NCBI RefSeq assembly: GCF_040784935.1
Contig: NZ_CP160680.1
Coordinates: forward strand, 5,499,802-5,563,801
Length of the DNA stretch: 64,000 nucleotides
Reading direction: 5' to 3'
Source: Lewinella sp. LCG006
GTDB taxonomy: Bacteria; Bacteroidota; Bacteroidia; Chitinophagales; Saprospiraceae
In this document: positions 16,268 through 25,401 of the stretch, piece by piece
How positions within the stretch are numbered: position 1 is the stretch's first letter
Layout: every line of letters starts with the position of its first letter
Program-made: the position numbers and the translations under genes
The notes under the pieces: generated by a model
Database searches by the model: none
What the model saw: only the letters and a program-made list of their open reading frames with translations
What the model was told of the DNA's origin: nothing

Positions 16268-19120
16268 ATGCTTCGTATTACTGTCAGCAAAGGGGGGAAA
16301 TCTGCTGTGAACTATTTCAGAGATTCCCTGTCTCAACAGGACTATTACTCCGAACGATCCCAAGTCCTTGGTGTTTGGCATGGAGCATTAGCCGAGCGTT
16401 TTTCTCTCCCCCCGACAGTAGTGGCGGAACACTTTGAAAGGCTCGTCAGCAACCGGCACCCCTTCACCAATAGCAAGATTACAGCCCGTGATGCGGCCAA
16501 TCGGCGAGCGGGATACGACTTCACATTTAATGCTCCGAAGTCGGTCAGTATATTAGAAGCCATGACTGGTGATGACGCGATCCGCAAAGCGCACCAAACT
16601 GCAATTTCAAGAGCTATGCAGGCAGTAGAACACAATATGCAAACCCAAATGGGACAAGGGAAAAACAAGCACTATCACACGACGGGAAATCTGCTATACG
16701 CCGCCTTTGAACATGATGTCACCCGACCGGTAGAGCACGAAGTTAATGAAGAGACGAAGTTCGTCCCTGACCCGCATTTGCATACCCATTGCTTTGTTAT
16801 GAACGCCACGTGGAATGAGGAACGACATTGCTATCAAGCGATTGAAATCGGTAACATTAAAAAGAATGCTCCCTACTACCAAGCCCTCTACCATTGCCAT
16901 CTTGCACAAGAGTTACAACAAGCTGGTTATCGGGTCCGCCGTACACGCGGGAGTTTTGAAATTGAGGGTATTTCGCAAAATACCATTCAAAAATATTCTA
17001 ACCGTACCAGAGAAATTGAGCAAGCTGCTGAAAAGAGAGGTCTTACCTGGGCAGAAGATAAAGCCACGCTCGGTGCAAAAACGCGCCACAATAAAAACTG
17101 GAGTGTTTCTCAGACCGAACAAACACAGCATTGGCAAGGAAGATTAACCTTGCAAGAACGCTTTACTATACACAGTGCCAAAGGGAAAAAAGAGGCCGTA
17201 AACGGCCTTGCTGTTGAAAAGAAAAGTGATGCGGGTGGGGGTGGGCTTTCGCCAAGGCTGGCGATTGATCTGGCCTTACAGCATTATATGGAGCGTAAGA
17301 GTGCTGTAACGGAAAAGCAAGTACTCGGGTATGCTCTGAAGCTAGGGGTAGATCGTTTAACGCCTGATGCTATCCAAGCGGAACTTGATAGCCGCAAAGG
17401 GCAAGAAGTTTTCACGGGGTCTAAGAATTCTGACACCTATCTCACCACCAAGGAAGCGCTCCGGGCAGAAGAGGAAATGAAAGCCTTTGCGGTTTCTACC
17501 CGTGCTCAATTTGAGCCGATTAATGCGGACTATGAGCTGCAACAAGACTTTCTTAATGAAGGTCAGCGCTATGCGGTACAACACACCCTCACTTCTGAAG
17601 ATCAGGTCATGATAATTTCAGGAGGTGCCGGCGTGGGTAAGACGACCCTGATGAAAGAGGTGAAGGCTGGAGTAGAAGCCAGTGGACGAAAACTCTATGC
17701 CTTTGCCCCTTCGGCAGATGCTTCGCGTGGTGTGTTGCGCGACAAAGGGTTTGAAGAGGCAGATACCATTAAGAAACTCTTGGACGACCAGCAATTGCAA
17801 GAACGACTGCGTGATCAAGTCATTCTTATTGACGAAGCCGGTATGGTGGGTAACCAAACCATGAATGGTGTTTTTCAGATCGCGAAAACGCAAAACGCAA
17901 GGGTGATCCTATCTGGAGATTGGAAGCAGCATAGTTCGGTAGAATCGGGAGATTCACTCCGTTTGCTTGAGCAGCATACGCAAGTCCCTGTGGCACGCGT
18001 AAATGAAATCGTTCGCCAGCAAGACAAATCCGCCTACAAAGAAGCGGTGGGGTTACTCGCAGATGGTGAATATGAACAAGGCTTTGATCGATTGGATCAA
18101 ATGGGTAGCGTCGTTGAAATTGAAGATCACACAGAGCGGCATGAACGCATTGCGAGCGACTATCTGCGATCCATCAAAGCTCCTGCTGTCAGGGAAGGAA
18201 ACGGAAAACAGGTACCCCGCTCTGCCATTGTGGTGTCCCCTACTCACGCGGAAGGTCGCGCCATCACCACGGCAATTAGAACCCGTTTGAAGGAGGAAGG
18301 TATTGTGCAAGGAGAGGAACGTAAATTGAACGTACTGCGCAATCTATCCTTCACGGAAGCGGAAAAGCAGGATCACCTGAATTACCAGGAGGGCATGAGG
18401 ATTAAGTTTCACCGCAACTATCAAGGATTTAAAGCTGGAGGCATCTACAATGTCAGTAGCGTCGATAAAGACGGTACCGTCATGGTTGCGGATCAGGCAA
18501 CACAAAAAAACACCCCCCTGCCCTTTATGGCGGGTAATCGTTATCAAGTCTGCCAGGAAGAGGAAATCCAGCTTGCCCAAGGAGACTTGATCCGCATAAC
18601 TGGAAATGGTCAAGCCCGTGAAGGACAAGCCCTCAATAATGGCGAGGGTCATACCGTAAAAGGATTTACACCTGATGGCGATATCGAGCTGTCCAACGGC
18701 ATAATCCTACCGAAGGATTACGGGAGTTTCACGCAAGGCTATTACCGTACATCCCACGCCTCCCAGGGCAAGGACGCGCATGATGTTTTGATTGCTCAAA
18801 GCTCAACCTCTTTCCCTGCGTCAAACGAAAAGCAGTTCTACGTGAGTGTCTCGCGCGGCGTGAAGAGCTGCCGCATTTACACCGATGATAAGCAAGCCTT
18901 GAAATGGGCTGCCAGCCAAGGAGCAGATCGCCTTAGCGCGACGGAGCTTCTTGCTGATCAAAAGGCACAAATACCAACGTATCTGCAATGGCAGCGCCTG
19001 CATCAATACGAGTCTTATCTAAAGCATACCTATTCCAAACCAGCAAAAGAGAAAGCCTATGAGCCTGAATTCCCAGTCCCTCAGCCAAGAAGCCGACAAG
19101 ATATTTCCATCGACCTCTGA
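16268..19120 (+). CDS. MobF-family relaxase/helicase (TrwC/TraI-like)
   Basis: This 950-residue protein covers the nicking and unwinding steps of conjugative transfer. The N-terminal relaxase domain (residues 1-300) has candidate catalytic tyrosines at 16 and 26-27 ('QQDYYSE') and the metal-binding three-His motif 'DPHLHTHCF' (His170, 172, 174). A RecD/AAA_30-type helicase follows, with Walker A 'GGAGVGKT' at 452-459, Walker B 'VILIDEAG' (Asp522, Glu523), and a late helicase motif around 'VSVSRGVKSCRIYTDD'. The length is close to TrwC. It relaxes oriT, stays bound to the 5' end and is exported with the strand by the coupling protein at 10440-12137. The likely oriT lies just upstream. Confidence 0.94.
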   Translation: MLRITVSKGGKSAVNYFRDSLSQQDYYSERSQVLGVWHGALAERFSLPPTVVAEHFERLVSNRHPFTNSKITARDAANRRAGYDFTFNAPKSVSILEAMTGDDAIRKAHQTAISRAMQAVEHNMQTQMGQGKNKHYHTTGNLLYAAFEHDVTRPVEHEVNEETKFVPDPHLHTHCFVMNATWNEERHCYQAIEIGNIKKNAPYYQALYHCHLAQELQQAGYRVRRTRGSFEIEGISQNTIQKYSNRTREIEQAAEKRGLTWAEDKATLGAKTRHNKNWSVSQTEQTQHWQGRLTLQERFTIHSAKGKKEAVNGLAVEKKSDAGGGGLSPRLAIDLALQHYMERKSAVTEKQVLGYALKLGVDRLTPDAIQAELDSRKGQEVFTGSKNSDTYLTTKEALRAEEEMKAFAVSTRAQFEPINADYELQQDFLNEGQRYAVQHTLTSEDQVMIISGGAGVGKTTLMKEVKAGVEASGRKLYAFAPSADASRGVLRDKGFEEADTIKKLLDDQQLQERLRDQVILIDEAGMVGNQTMNGVFQIAKTQNARVILSGDWKQHSSVESGDSLRLLEQHTQVPVARVNEIVRQQDKSAYKEAVGLLADGEYEQGFDRLDQMGSVVEIEDHTERHERIASDYLRSIKAPAVREGNGKQVPRSAIVVSPTHAEGRAITTAIRTRLKEEGIVQGEERKLNVLRNLSFTEAEKQDHLNYQEGMRIKFHRNYQGFKAGGIYNVSSVDKDGTVMVADQATQKNTPLPFMAGNRYQVCQEEEIQLAQGDLIRITGNGQAREGQALNNGEGHTVKGFTPDGDIELSNGIILPKDYGSFTQGYYRTSHASQGKDAHDVLIAQSSTSFPASNEKQFYVSVSRGVKSCRIYTDDKQALKWAASQGADRLSATELLADQKAQIPTYLQWQRLHQYESYLKHTYSKPAKEKAYEPEFPVPQPRSRQDISIDL

Positions 19121-19424
19121 TTTCCACTTTCCTGGAATGAGTCAGTCCCTTCGTTCAGTGAATGAAAACGAAGACCCCGGTCTTTTGCATGGCTGCTACG
19201 AACTTGTTCCCAAGGGTGAACTCGCCCCGAAACTCAAACTTGTCTTTAAGAATGGTAATCGCTGTACTTTCCCGTATGCTTACTTGCTTCGCACAGAATT
19301 TGACGTTCAAGGGACACTGACTGTTTTTACATCCGAAAAAGTGATTGTTATTCACGGGCGAGGGTTAGACGAGCTGGAAAATCGATTGTATGATAGTCAG
19401 GTCAAATGGATTAGTGAGAGCTAG
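19059..19424 (+). CDS. Small hypothetical protein overlapping the relaxase 3' end
   Basis: This 121-residue frame starts 62 bp before the relaxase stop in another frame; an alternative ATG at 19137 (95 residues) lies just after the stop and is equally credible. The core 'YELVPKGELAPKLKLVFKNG' followed by 'FPYAYLLRTEFDVQGTLTVF' and 'IHGRGLDELENRLYDSQ' suggests a compact beta-sheet fold. I recognise no named family, but coupling to the relaxase suggests a mobilization accessory. Confidence 0.55.
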   Translation: MSLNSQSLSQEADKIFPSTSDFHFPGMSQSLRSVNENEDPGLLHGCYELVPKGELAPKLKLVFKNGNRCTFPYAYLLRTEFDVQGTLTVFTSEKVIVIHGRGLDELENRLYDSQVKWISES

Positions 19425-19499
19425 CAGTCGTTCGATGTAAAGAGTGAAAAGGTCTTTGTAAAGGAGATTGAGATTAAAGACCGAGAGAAGTAAGGAGCC

Positions 19500-19832
19500 T
19501 CAATATTCGTGCGCTAACATAATCGTCATAACCCGCGCAGTAACCTCAGGGTCGGTGGGGTCTTCGCTTCTATACTGTAATGACTTATCGTAGTAGTCGA
19601 TCTTCCAAAATACACGGTCGTCATTGTGTTCGATTGCACCAAAGTCATGTTCTCCATAGGGATCATTGTCTTCGCTGAAGTCATTAAAGGTGCGTAGCAA
19701 GCCCAAGATCGCGAGACGATCTTCTGGCAATAAAGCCTGTATCCCTTGTGTCATGTAGATATGACTTCCTGGTTGAACGGATTGCCGGAATTCGTCGTTC
19801 AGTTTTGCGATTTTATCAGCGCGTGCTGTCAA
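19500..19832 (-). CDS. DUF3768 protein
   Basis: The 110-residue protein shows the DUF3768 consensus clearly: 'KIAKLNDEFRQS' at the N-terminus, then 'FNDFSEDNDPYGEHDFGA', 'FWKIDYYDKSLQYRSEDP' and the terminal 'VTARVMTIMLAHEY'. DUF3768 proteins are best known from alphaproteobacterial plasmids and islands; their biochemical role is unknown. Finding one here supports the idea that the region was assembled from broadly travelling mobile elements. Confidence 0.85.
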   Translation of the reverse strand: MTARADKIAKLNDEFRQSVQPGSHIYMTQGIQALLPEDRLAILGLLRTFNDFSEDNDPYGEHDFGAIEHNDDRVFWKIDYYDKSLQYRSEDPTDPEVTARVMTIMLAHEY

Positions 19833-19942
19833 TTACCCCTCCGTGGTGACACTTAGTTACCCAAACTAGATCAGAATCAATGGTTATGCAAGACTAGTTT
19901 TGTTCTCAACTGGAGACTAACTTCCGAATTAGTTGTGAGGGG

Positions 19943-20239
19943 TTATGAAGTATCTTTTCTTTTGCCAAAGACTTCCTTGATTTCCTGAAAGGATAGATAC
20001 ATGATCACCAGAACAGCCATGGTAAGATATTGTGTAACCTCCCTCATTTCAACTGCTTTCGCCCCATCTGTCACTAGATAATATAGGCATAGAAGTAAGT
20101 CTGGTAGAGTCATTGAAACGAGCACAATCCTTATCAGAGCAGATAAATGCACTTCTTGCCTATTCCAAATATTGTAGCCTATTGGTACGATAAAGAATAA
20201 GATAGCCAGAATTACCGATATATTGATTTGATCATTCAT
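19943..20239 (-). CDS. Small three-helix membrane protein
   Basis: The 98-residue protein has hydrophobic segments at about residues 5-24, 35-57 and 70-85, and a charged C-terminus ('EIKEVFGKRKDTS'). It has a clean ATG start at 20239. No family is recognised. About 295 bp of AT-rich sequence with no gene separate it from the truncated gltB copy. Confidence 0.5.
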   Translation of the reverse strand: MNDQINISVILAILFFIVPIGYNIWNRQEVHLSALIRIVLVSMTLPDLLLCLYYLVTDGAKAVEMREVTQYLTMAVLVIMYLSFQEIKEVFGKRKDTS

Positions 20240-20534
20240 TAGTTTTGATGTTTTCTCTTGTACTTAATTGGCTAATTTTGAATGTGATTTGTGTGCTTAT
20301 GAACAGCTGTCCTCATCTAATTTAGAGCATGGTAATTAAGCACTTGAGGTTGATTATGCGTATCAAATTAGAGATGTTAGAAGCTCTCTACAAATCGGGT
20401 TTCTTAGAATTATTAAGAGCTTTACAGTACCTGGAAGTTTTGTGTTTTTTACATCTATTTGATTTTTAAGGAGTTATTAGCTTGTGAGTCTACGAAGTGT
20501 GGAGAATTGCCCAATTAAAGAGGTAAAAGATTGG

Positions 20535-22274
20535 TTAAGGTGGTGATGAGCATGAGATAAGCCTTATGAGTATTAAGCTCCATGATATTATCTGTTTGTA
20601 TTTTGAAATATTCATTATTTGTACCATCACCGAACGTTCCCGAATCGGGTCAATGGGTGGGTTGGTGACCTGGGCAAAAAGCTGCTTGAAATAATTACTA
20701 AGGTGCTGTGATTGGTGCGAGAGGCAAGCCAGGGGAATATCAGCCCCCATGGACCCAATTGGGTCTTGCCCCTTGGAAATCATCGGCTCAATAATCACCT
20801 TCAGGTCTTCCTTGGTGATGCCGTGCAGTTGCTGAAGCCGGAAGAGCGTATCCTTGTGCAGGGAAGTCCCCGGGCGTTCTTCTAGCGGTAAGTCTTTGAG
20901 GGTGATCCGATTTGCATCCAGCCAGTCCCTATTGGGCAAACGGCGGCAAATGGTGTCTTTCAATTCCTGGTCGCCAATGATCCGGTGCTCCTTTAAGTCG
21001 GCAATCAAGATACGCCCAGGTTGTAAGCGACCTTTCATCACCACCTTGGATTGGTCGATAACCAATGCACCCGCTTCGGAAGCAACGATCAATCGATCAT
21101 CATCGGTGAGGCAGTAGCGAGAGGGCCGCAGACCATTGCGATCAAGGGTCGCTCCTGCCAGGATACCATCCGTAAAGCAGATGCTGGCGGGCCCATCCCA
21201 AGGTTCCATCATGGTACGATGGTATTCATAAAAGGCCTTCTTGTGGTCTGGCATCAGTTCATCATTCTGCCAGGCCTCGGGGATCATCATCATCAAAGCA
21301 TGCGGCAGACTGAAGCCATTGAGGACCAAAAATTCAAGAACATTGTCAAAATTACCAGAATCTGAAAGCTGCTCACCGCAGACAGGTAGCAATTTATCCA
21401 TCTCGTCCTGTGAGAACTTGATCGACTCCAGCAAGCTTTCTTTGCTCCGCCACCAATTCAGGTTGCCACGTACGGTATTGATCTTTCCGTTGTGGGCGAT
21501 CATGCGGAAGGGCTGGGCCAGCTTCCATTTGGGCATGGTATTGGTAGAAAAACGCGAGTGGATCAAAGCGATCGCCGACTTGCATCGAATATCCTGTAAA
21601 TCAGGAAAATAAGGGCGCAACTGCCAGGTAGTCAATTGGCCCTTATAGACGATGGTTTTATAGGAAAAAGAAGCCAGGTAAAACTGGTCTTTGGTAGCAG
21701 GATAAGTTTGGTGAATGTTGTGGGTAGCATATTTACGCAGCACAAACAGGCGGCGTTCGAGCGCATCAGGTGCCATCGCCGTTTTAGGCTTCACGAAGAC
21801 CTGCTCCATCCGAGGTTCGGTAGAACGGGAAGATGGTTCTACCTCTTCGTGGTCGGTCGTTACCTTTCGGTACCCTAACAATTCCAAGCCCAGTTGATCA
21901 ATGTAATCATCGAATAGAAACCGACACTGATCGCTTAAAATCTTATCGGCTGGAAAAAATACCATTCCTACCCCGTATTCACCAAAAGCGGGGAGCGAGA
22001 AGCCATTCTCTTGGCATTTATCCACCAGGAAATCGTGCGGTAATTGAATCAGAATACCGGCTCCGTCGCCGGAATTCGGTTCGCAGCCACAAGCGCCCCG
22101 GTGCTCCATATTGACGAGCATGGTCAGTGCGTCTTTGATCAAATCATGCGTAGGAATGCCGTTGAGGTTAGCGATGAGTCCGGTACCACAGGCATCAGAT
22201 TCCAATTCGGGGCAGTATAAACTTTGCTGCTGAAGATCGTCAGCTAGGTTTTGGTCAGTTTGTTGTTCTTGCAT
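20535..22274 (-). pseudogene. gltB: Truncated second copy of gltB (5' third only)
   Basis: The first ~553 residues match the complete GltB encoded at 34417-38982 with only about 20 substitutions counted by eye. Homology then stops abruptly at 20624/20625, and the frame ends after 26 unrelated residues. Only the glutamine amidotransferase domain and part of the central domain remain. The FMN and iron-sulfur regions are missing, so the product cannot be a glutamate synthase. A conserved active-site-region glutamate is changed ('HNGKINTVRG' here, 'HNGEINTVRG' in the full copy), which suggests decay. The fragment is embedded between mobile-element genes. Confidence 0.9.
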
Positions 22275-22375
22275 AGACAGCCTTAGATTTTGGCGGTCTT
22301 ATTTGGCGGTTTGGTAGTGCTCTAAAATATTCAAACAAAAATTGAAGAGCTTATAAAAATAGAACGATTTCTTTG
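20625..22375 (-). repeat. 1,751-bp inverted duplicate of the gltB 5' region, left arm
   Basis: This segment matches 34316-36066 on the opposite strand over exactly the same length (1,751 bp), including about 100 bp upstream of the start codon. Identity is high but not perfect, with scattered silent and missense changes. The two arms face each other and bracket about 11.9 kb. Sequence similarity breaks sharply at both ends (AAAGAAATCG... side and GTGATG side). Confidence 0.9.
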
Positions 22376-22525
22376 AGCAGTTGACAACACATCCGTCAAA
22401 TCCTTAAGTATTCTACAAACTTAAAGGGCGAACGCCTTCTTCATTAGACAAGAATAATAAAACGGCACAACTTGCTGAAAAAAATAATGTGGCTAGCACA
22501 GTTATCTAATGTGCTAGCCTTGAGT

Positions 22526-22738
22526 TTACGGTTTAGTCGATTCTTTGACAGGCAAACCTATCAACTCAATCTTACCGCCGTCCAACGGAATGGGCTGCGC
22601 ATCCAGCAAGATATTTAAGCCGACGCCATCCTTGTGGTGGAAAGCGACACCGATACGGGAGCCAATGCGGGTTTCCTGACCGTCTGCTACCTTAACATGG
22701 ATGTAAAGAGCTGGTTTGTTTTGCGATTTGTCAGACAT
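22526..22738 (-). CDS. Small plasmid-type conserved protein
   Basis: This 70-residue protein has a good GGAG ribosome binding site 6 bases before the ATG. Its core 'RIGSRIGVAFHHKDGVGLNI' followed by 'LLDAQPIPLDGGKIEL' resembles a small protein common on alphaproteobacterial plasmids (typical wording 'TRIGAAFPHKDGKGFNI.LDA.PL.GRI'). Its function is unknown. It lies 150 bp beyond the truncated gltB copy, so the copy is flanked on both sides by mobile-element genes. Confidence 0.7.
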   Translation of the reverse strand: MSDKSQNKPALYIHVKVADGQETRIGSRIGVAFHHKDGVGLNILLDAQPIPLDGGKIELIGLPVKESTKP

Positions 22739-23004
22739 GATAATTTCTCCTTTGTTTGGGTTACTGACAAGGTCGATAGGTCATGTGCGAATTGTATTGT
22801 CAAAGAGCAATGGAGTGCTTGCACGACTCTACCTCAATGGGATTGCCTTTGATCCATTCGATTAAAGTATGACAGACCTGAAAAGCTAGAAAACCAAGCG
22901 AAAGGGGTGATTGCATTCTTGGCGAAGACCAATAAATCGGACCTCTTCCCTTCTGCGATAATTAGCAAGTAAAAAGTAGTGCAAGCAGGTCATACTGGTT
23001 TCTT

Positions 23005-23967
23005 TCACAAGGACAGTCCGGGTAAGGATGATTGCCTGCGAGCCACCAATTCTTCGTTAAGGTCTTTGTGTTGCAGGAAGGTTTGGTTCTGAGGGCGCAC
23101 TTCAAAGGTAGGAAGGTCGGTCTGAAGTTTTTCGGTGTAGTCCCTGCCTGTCTTGTCATTATCAAAATAGGTAAGGATCGTTGAATATCCCCTCCTCCGA
23201 ATGGTCTGGAGCGTTTTGTTGTACGTGGATACCGAGTGCATAATGATGGCATCCTCATCAAGCTGTTCAGTGCTTTTAAGAACAAGCAGCGATAGAAAGT
23301 CCGTCATTCCTTCAAAGATGTGAACGGTAGCACTGCCTCCGTCCCCTGCTCGCCCCAAAATAAGGCTTAGGTCTCGGTGGATCAAAGCCGATTTGAACTT
23401 ATAGCGATCCGAAGCGGAACGGATTTCATACCCTTCGCTTTCGTTTTGCATACCAATGGCAAAGAAGATTTTCCCGTTTCGTTTATTCTTATAGCTCACC
23501 TCTTGCAGATACCGCTGTGCTATCTCAGCCGGAATACCGCGTACGGATTCGAGATACTCGAAGATCACCTGCCGTTTGATGGGATATGCTTCTATAAATT
23601 CTAGATCCCTTTCGACGGGATCAAGCGTGTCTTCCGGTTGAAAAGGAAAAGGTCTTTTAGCTGCTGTTTTCGTCTTTGTTTCAAAGAGACTGCCTTGATA
23701 CATATCACGCAAGAAAGCCAAAGCCGCTTTAAAATCGACATCCTGATAACGCATCACAAAATCAATGACATTACCGCCTTCATCACCAAAGTCTTTCCAG
23801 ATCCACTTTCCGCCAAGAAACGAGGTATGAAAGGACGCTGTATTTTCATTCCGAAACGGAGAGCGATACCAGACCTCCCTGCCCCCTTTACTCATTTTGA
23901 TTGGGTTGAATCCCAGTCGCGAGAGTAAATCCGGTAAGTCAATCTTCTTAGCTTGGTTTGCATTCAT
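23005..23967 (-). CDS. DnaG-type primase with CHC2-like and toprim domains
   Basis: I take the ATG at 23967 ('MNANQAKKIDLPDLLSRLGF'), which follows a GGGG-rich ribosome binding site, rather than a start 15 codons upstream; the product is 320 residues. The N-terminal ~90 residues have the CHC2 primase layout ('WYRSPFRNENTASFHTS', 'WKDFGDEGGNVIDFVMRY') but lack the zinc-binding cysteines. The C-terminal half has toprim motifs: 'HIFEGMTDFLSLL' with the acidic Glu, and 'TYFDNDKTGRDY' with the D-x-D. Such primases serve plasmid or ICE replication and prime the transferred strand. Confidence 0.85.
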   Translation of the reverse strand: MNANQAKKIDLPDLLSRLGFNPIKMSKGGREVWYRSPFRNENTASFHTSFLGGKWIWKDFGDEGGNVIDFVMRYQDVDFKAALAFLRDMYQGSLFETKTKTAAKRPFPFQPEDTLDPVERDLEFIEAYPIKRQVIFEYLESVRGIPAEIAQRYLQEVSYKNKRNGKIFFAIGMQNESEGYEIRSASDRYKFKSALIHRDLSLILGRAGDGGSATVHIFEGMTDFLSLLVLKSTEQLDEDAIIMHSVSTYNKTLQTIRRRGYSTILTYFDNDKTGRDYTEKLQTDLPTFEVRPQNQTFLQHKDLNEELVARRQSSLPGLSL

Positions 23968-24132
23968 AATGCTTTTTCCCCTATTTTTTATTTTAATGCC
24001 CTGCCCTTCCATTTACCAGTATGGCTTAGGAGCGAAGCAGGCTTGTCCACGTGCTTTTATTTTCATCAGCATGGATGATCATAGGCAGGTACACTGAAAC
24101 CTTCTCAGAGTGCTATTTTGGCGCTAAAACCA

Positions 24133-24768
24133 CTACGTTGTATTCCTTTGATCCTTGTCCTTCTCGAAATACCCAAGTTTTCCTCCAAATTGGAGGAGTT
24201 TTGTCCATAACTCATCATCTTCTTTTGTTTTTAATATATATTTATCATTAGTGTCAGTCATAGGAGTCACATCTGAAATTCCGCCATTTTTTGTCGTTTT
24301 TACCTCTGATTGTTTTTTTGAGGTATAGCGAATAGCACTAAGGTTAAGGCGAAGCTTTACACCTGTATACATCCCCTTTCGGTTTTTGGTCCTTGAGTAG
24401 AAAAGATACCCCTCCTCCACAGCGTCTTTGAGATAGCGAAAAACTTGTCTGCGGGATTTTCCTAAGTGCTTTGCAATAATGCCGATGGTTGTTTCAATCG
24501 GTCGTCCGTCCCCTGCCCATCCTGAAATAAGTGTGAGCATGATCCGGGTCATCGGCATGAGACGCGGATTTTTGACGAAACATTGTTTGATAGGTTTGAC
24601 AAAGGTGTTGTTGTCAAGGGGGGCGTCTATGCTTTTGCGTCGAGGTTTAGCTGGATCGCTTGTCTTTTCGGTATACGGTAAAAACGCCAGAATTTGGTTC
24701 GTCATAGCGAGAGGAGAAAAAGTCCCTACTCTCCTCTGAGGTAAAATAGACAGTGATTGTTCGATCAT
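24133..24768 (-). CDS. Helix-turn-helix replication-type protein
   Basis: In this 211-residue protein residues ~70-150 form a winged helix region of the HTH_36/replication-protein type: 'MTRIMLTLISGWAGDGRPIE', then 'IIAKHLGKSRRQVFRYLKDA', then 'GYLFYSRTKNRKGMYTG'. This layout is common in plasmid replication initiators and phage replication proteins. It sits between the primase gene and an iteron-like array with stem-loops, which is the expected neighbourhood of an origin. A Rep role is inferred; a plain transcription regulator is possible. Confidence 0.65.
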   Translation of the reverse strand: MIEQSLSILPQRRVGTFSPLAMTNQILAFLPYTEKTSDPAKPRRKSIDAPLDNNTFVKPIKQCFVKNPRLMPMTRIMLTLISGWAGDGRPIETTIGIIAKHLGKSRRQVFRYLKDAVEEGYLFYSRTKNRKGMYTGVKLRLNLSAIRYTSKKQSEVKTTKNGGISDVTPMTDTNDKYILKTKEDDELWTKLLQFGGKLGYFEKDKDQRNTT

Positions 24769-24808
24769 AAATTGTCATAGCTGTGATCCACTAAAACCCT
24801 GTGAATAA

Positions 24809-24850
24809 GGATGCAAAAATTCCTTGCAGAGTCATTTTTGACTTGCATCC
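24809..24850. repeat. Inverted repeat in the leader of the rep-like gene
   Basis: GGATGCAA (24809-24816) pairs with TTGCATCC (24843-24850). The stem continues with A/T pairs after a small bulge, leaving a loop of about 13 bases. It starts 41 bp upstream of the rep-like ATG at 24768 and could be an operator or a transcript leader hairpin that limits Rep synthesis. Confidence 0.45.
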
Positions 24851-24915
24851 CGATTCGCACAGCGGTACTATCTAATTATTGAATTACAGAGTTCCCGCTC
24901 TAGTTTTTAAAAAAG

Positions 24916-24940
24916 CCGCATCGCCAAATGCGGTTTTTTT
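24916..24940 (+). terminator. Isolated bidirectional rho-independent terminator
   Basis: Stem CCGCAT (24916-24921)/ATGCGG (24928-24933), loop 6 nt, is followed by seven T's on the plus strand and preceded by a run of A's, giving a T tract on the minus strand too. No protein gene ends here. A small transcript from either side may stop at this point, for example a regulatory RNA of the rep region. Confidence 0.7.
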
Positions 24941-25027
24941 GTTTTATGGTCTTAAGAAAAGGATCAGTAAGGCTCTCCTTAGGTTTAGTTATGGAAGAAA
25001 GTTTGGCCACGATTCGGCCAAGGACAC

Positions 25028-25371
25028 GATACAATGTATCATAGTGTATAATTATACACAATACTATACACAGGACAATACACTCCTATACATAATTATA
25101 CACCCCTGCTCCGCATGCGGCAAAACCGCATGGGTAGTCATTTAATACCAACCCTGGTTAAAGAGAGACAAAAATTAAACACTGTGTATACAATTTATTG
25201 TACACGATTATACACCTATAATTATACACTAACTATACACTCCAATACACTGATATTAAACACCATTATACACAACTATACACATAGATGGTGTCCCGCT
25301 ATATTTAAGGGTTACTCTTGTCTTAAGCCTCTATTTTTGGTAAAAATGATACAGGGCTATACACTGTATAG
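25028..25371. repeat. Iteron-like ATACAC repeat array
   Basis: Exact ATACAC units on the plus strand begin at 25054, 25066, 25078, 25098, 25210, 25224, 25235, 25245, 25268, 25278 and 25359. Two inverted GTGTAT units are at 25044 and 25184, and there are several one-mismatch copies. Spacing is mostly 10-14 or 20-23 bp, so the units lie on about one face of the helix. A 15-bp palindrome CTATACACTGTATAG (25357-25371) stands 31 bp before the next gene's ATG and looks like its operator. A short gap (25104-25180) contains the CCGCATGCGG palindrome. Confidence 0.8.
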
Positions 25372-25401
25372 ACACTGTTTAATCATACAGGGGTAAACAC
25401 C

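Larger units (their letters stand above)
24769..25401. other. Candidate plasmid origin/control region
   Basis: This 633-bp non-coding stretch lies between the rep-like gene and the KfrA-like gene. From left to right it holds an inverted repeat in the rep leader (24809-24850), an isolated bidirectional terminator (24916-24940), a 13-bp palindrome GATACAATGTATC (25028-25040), an iteron-like ATACAC array (25044-25283), a 10-bp palindrome CCGCATGCGG (25111-25120) and an operator-like palindrome (25357-25371). It is A/T-rich. The combination is what an iteron-controlled origin or partition site looks like. No DnaA boxes were identified. Confidence 0.55.
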
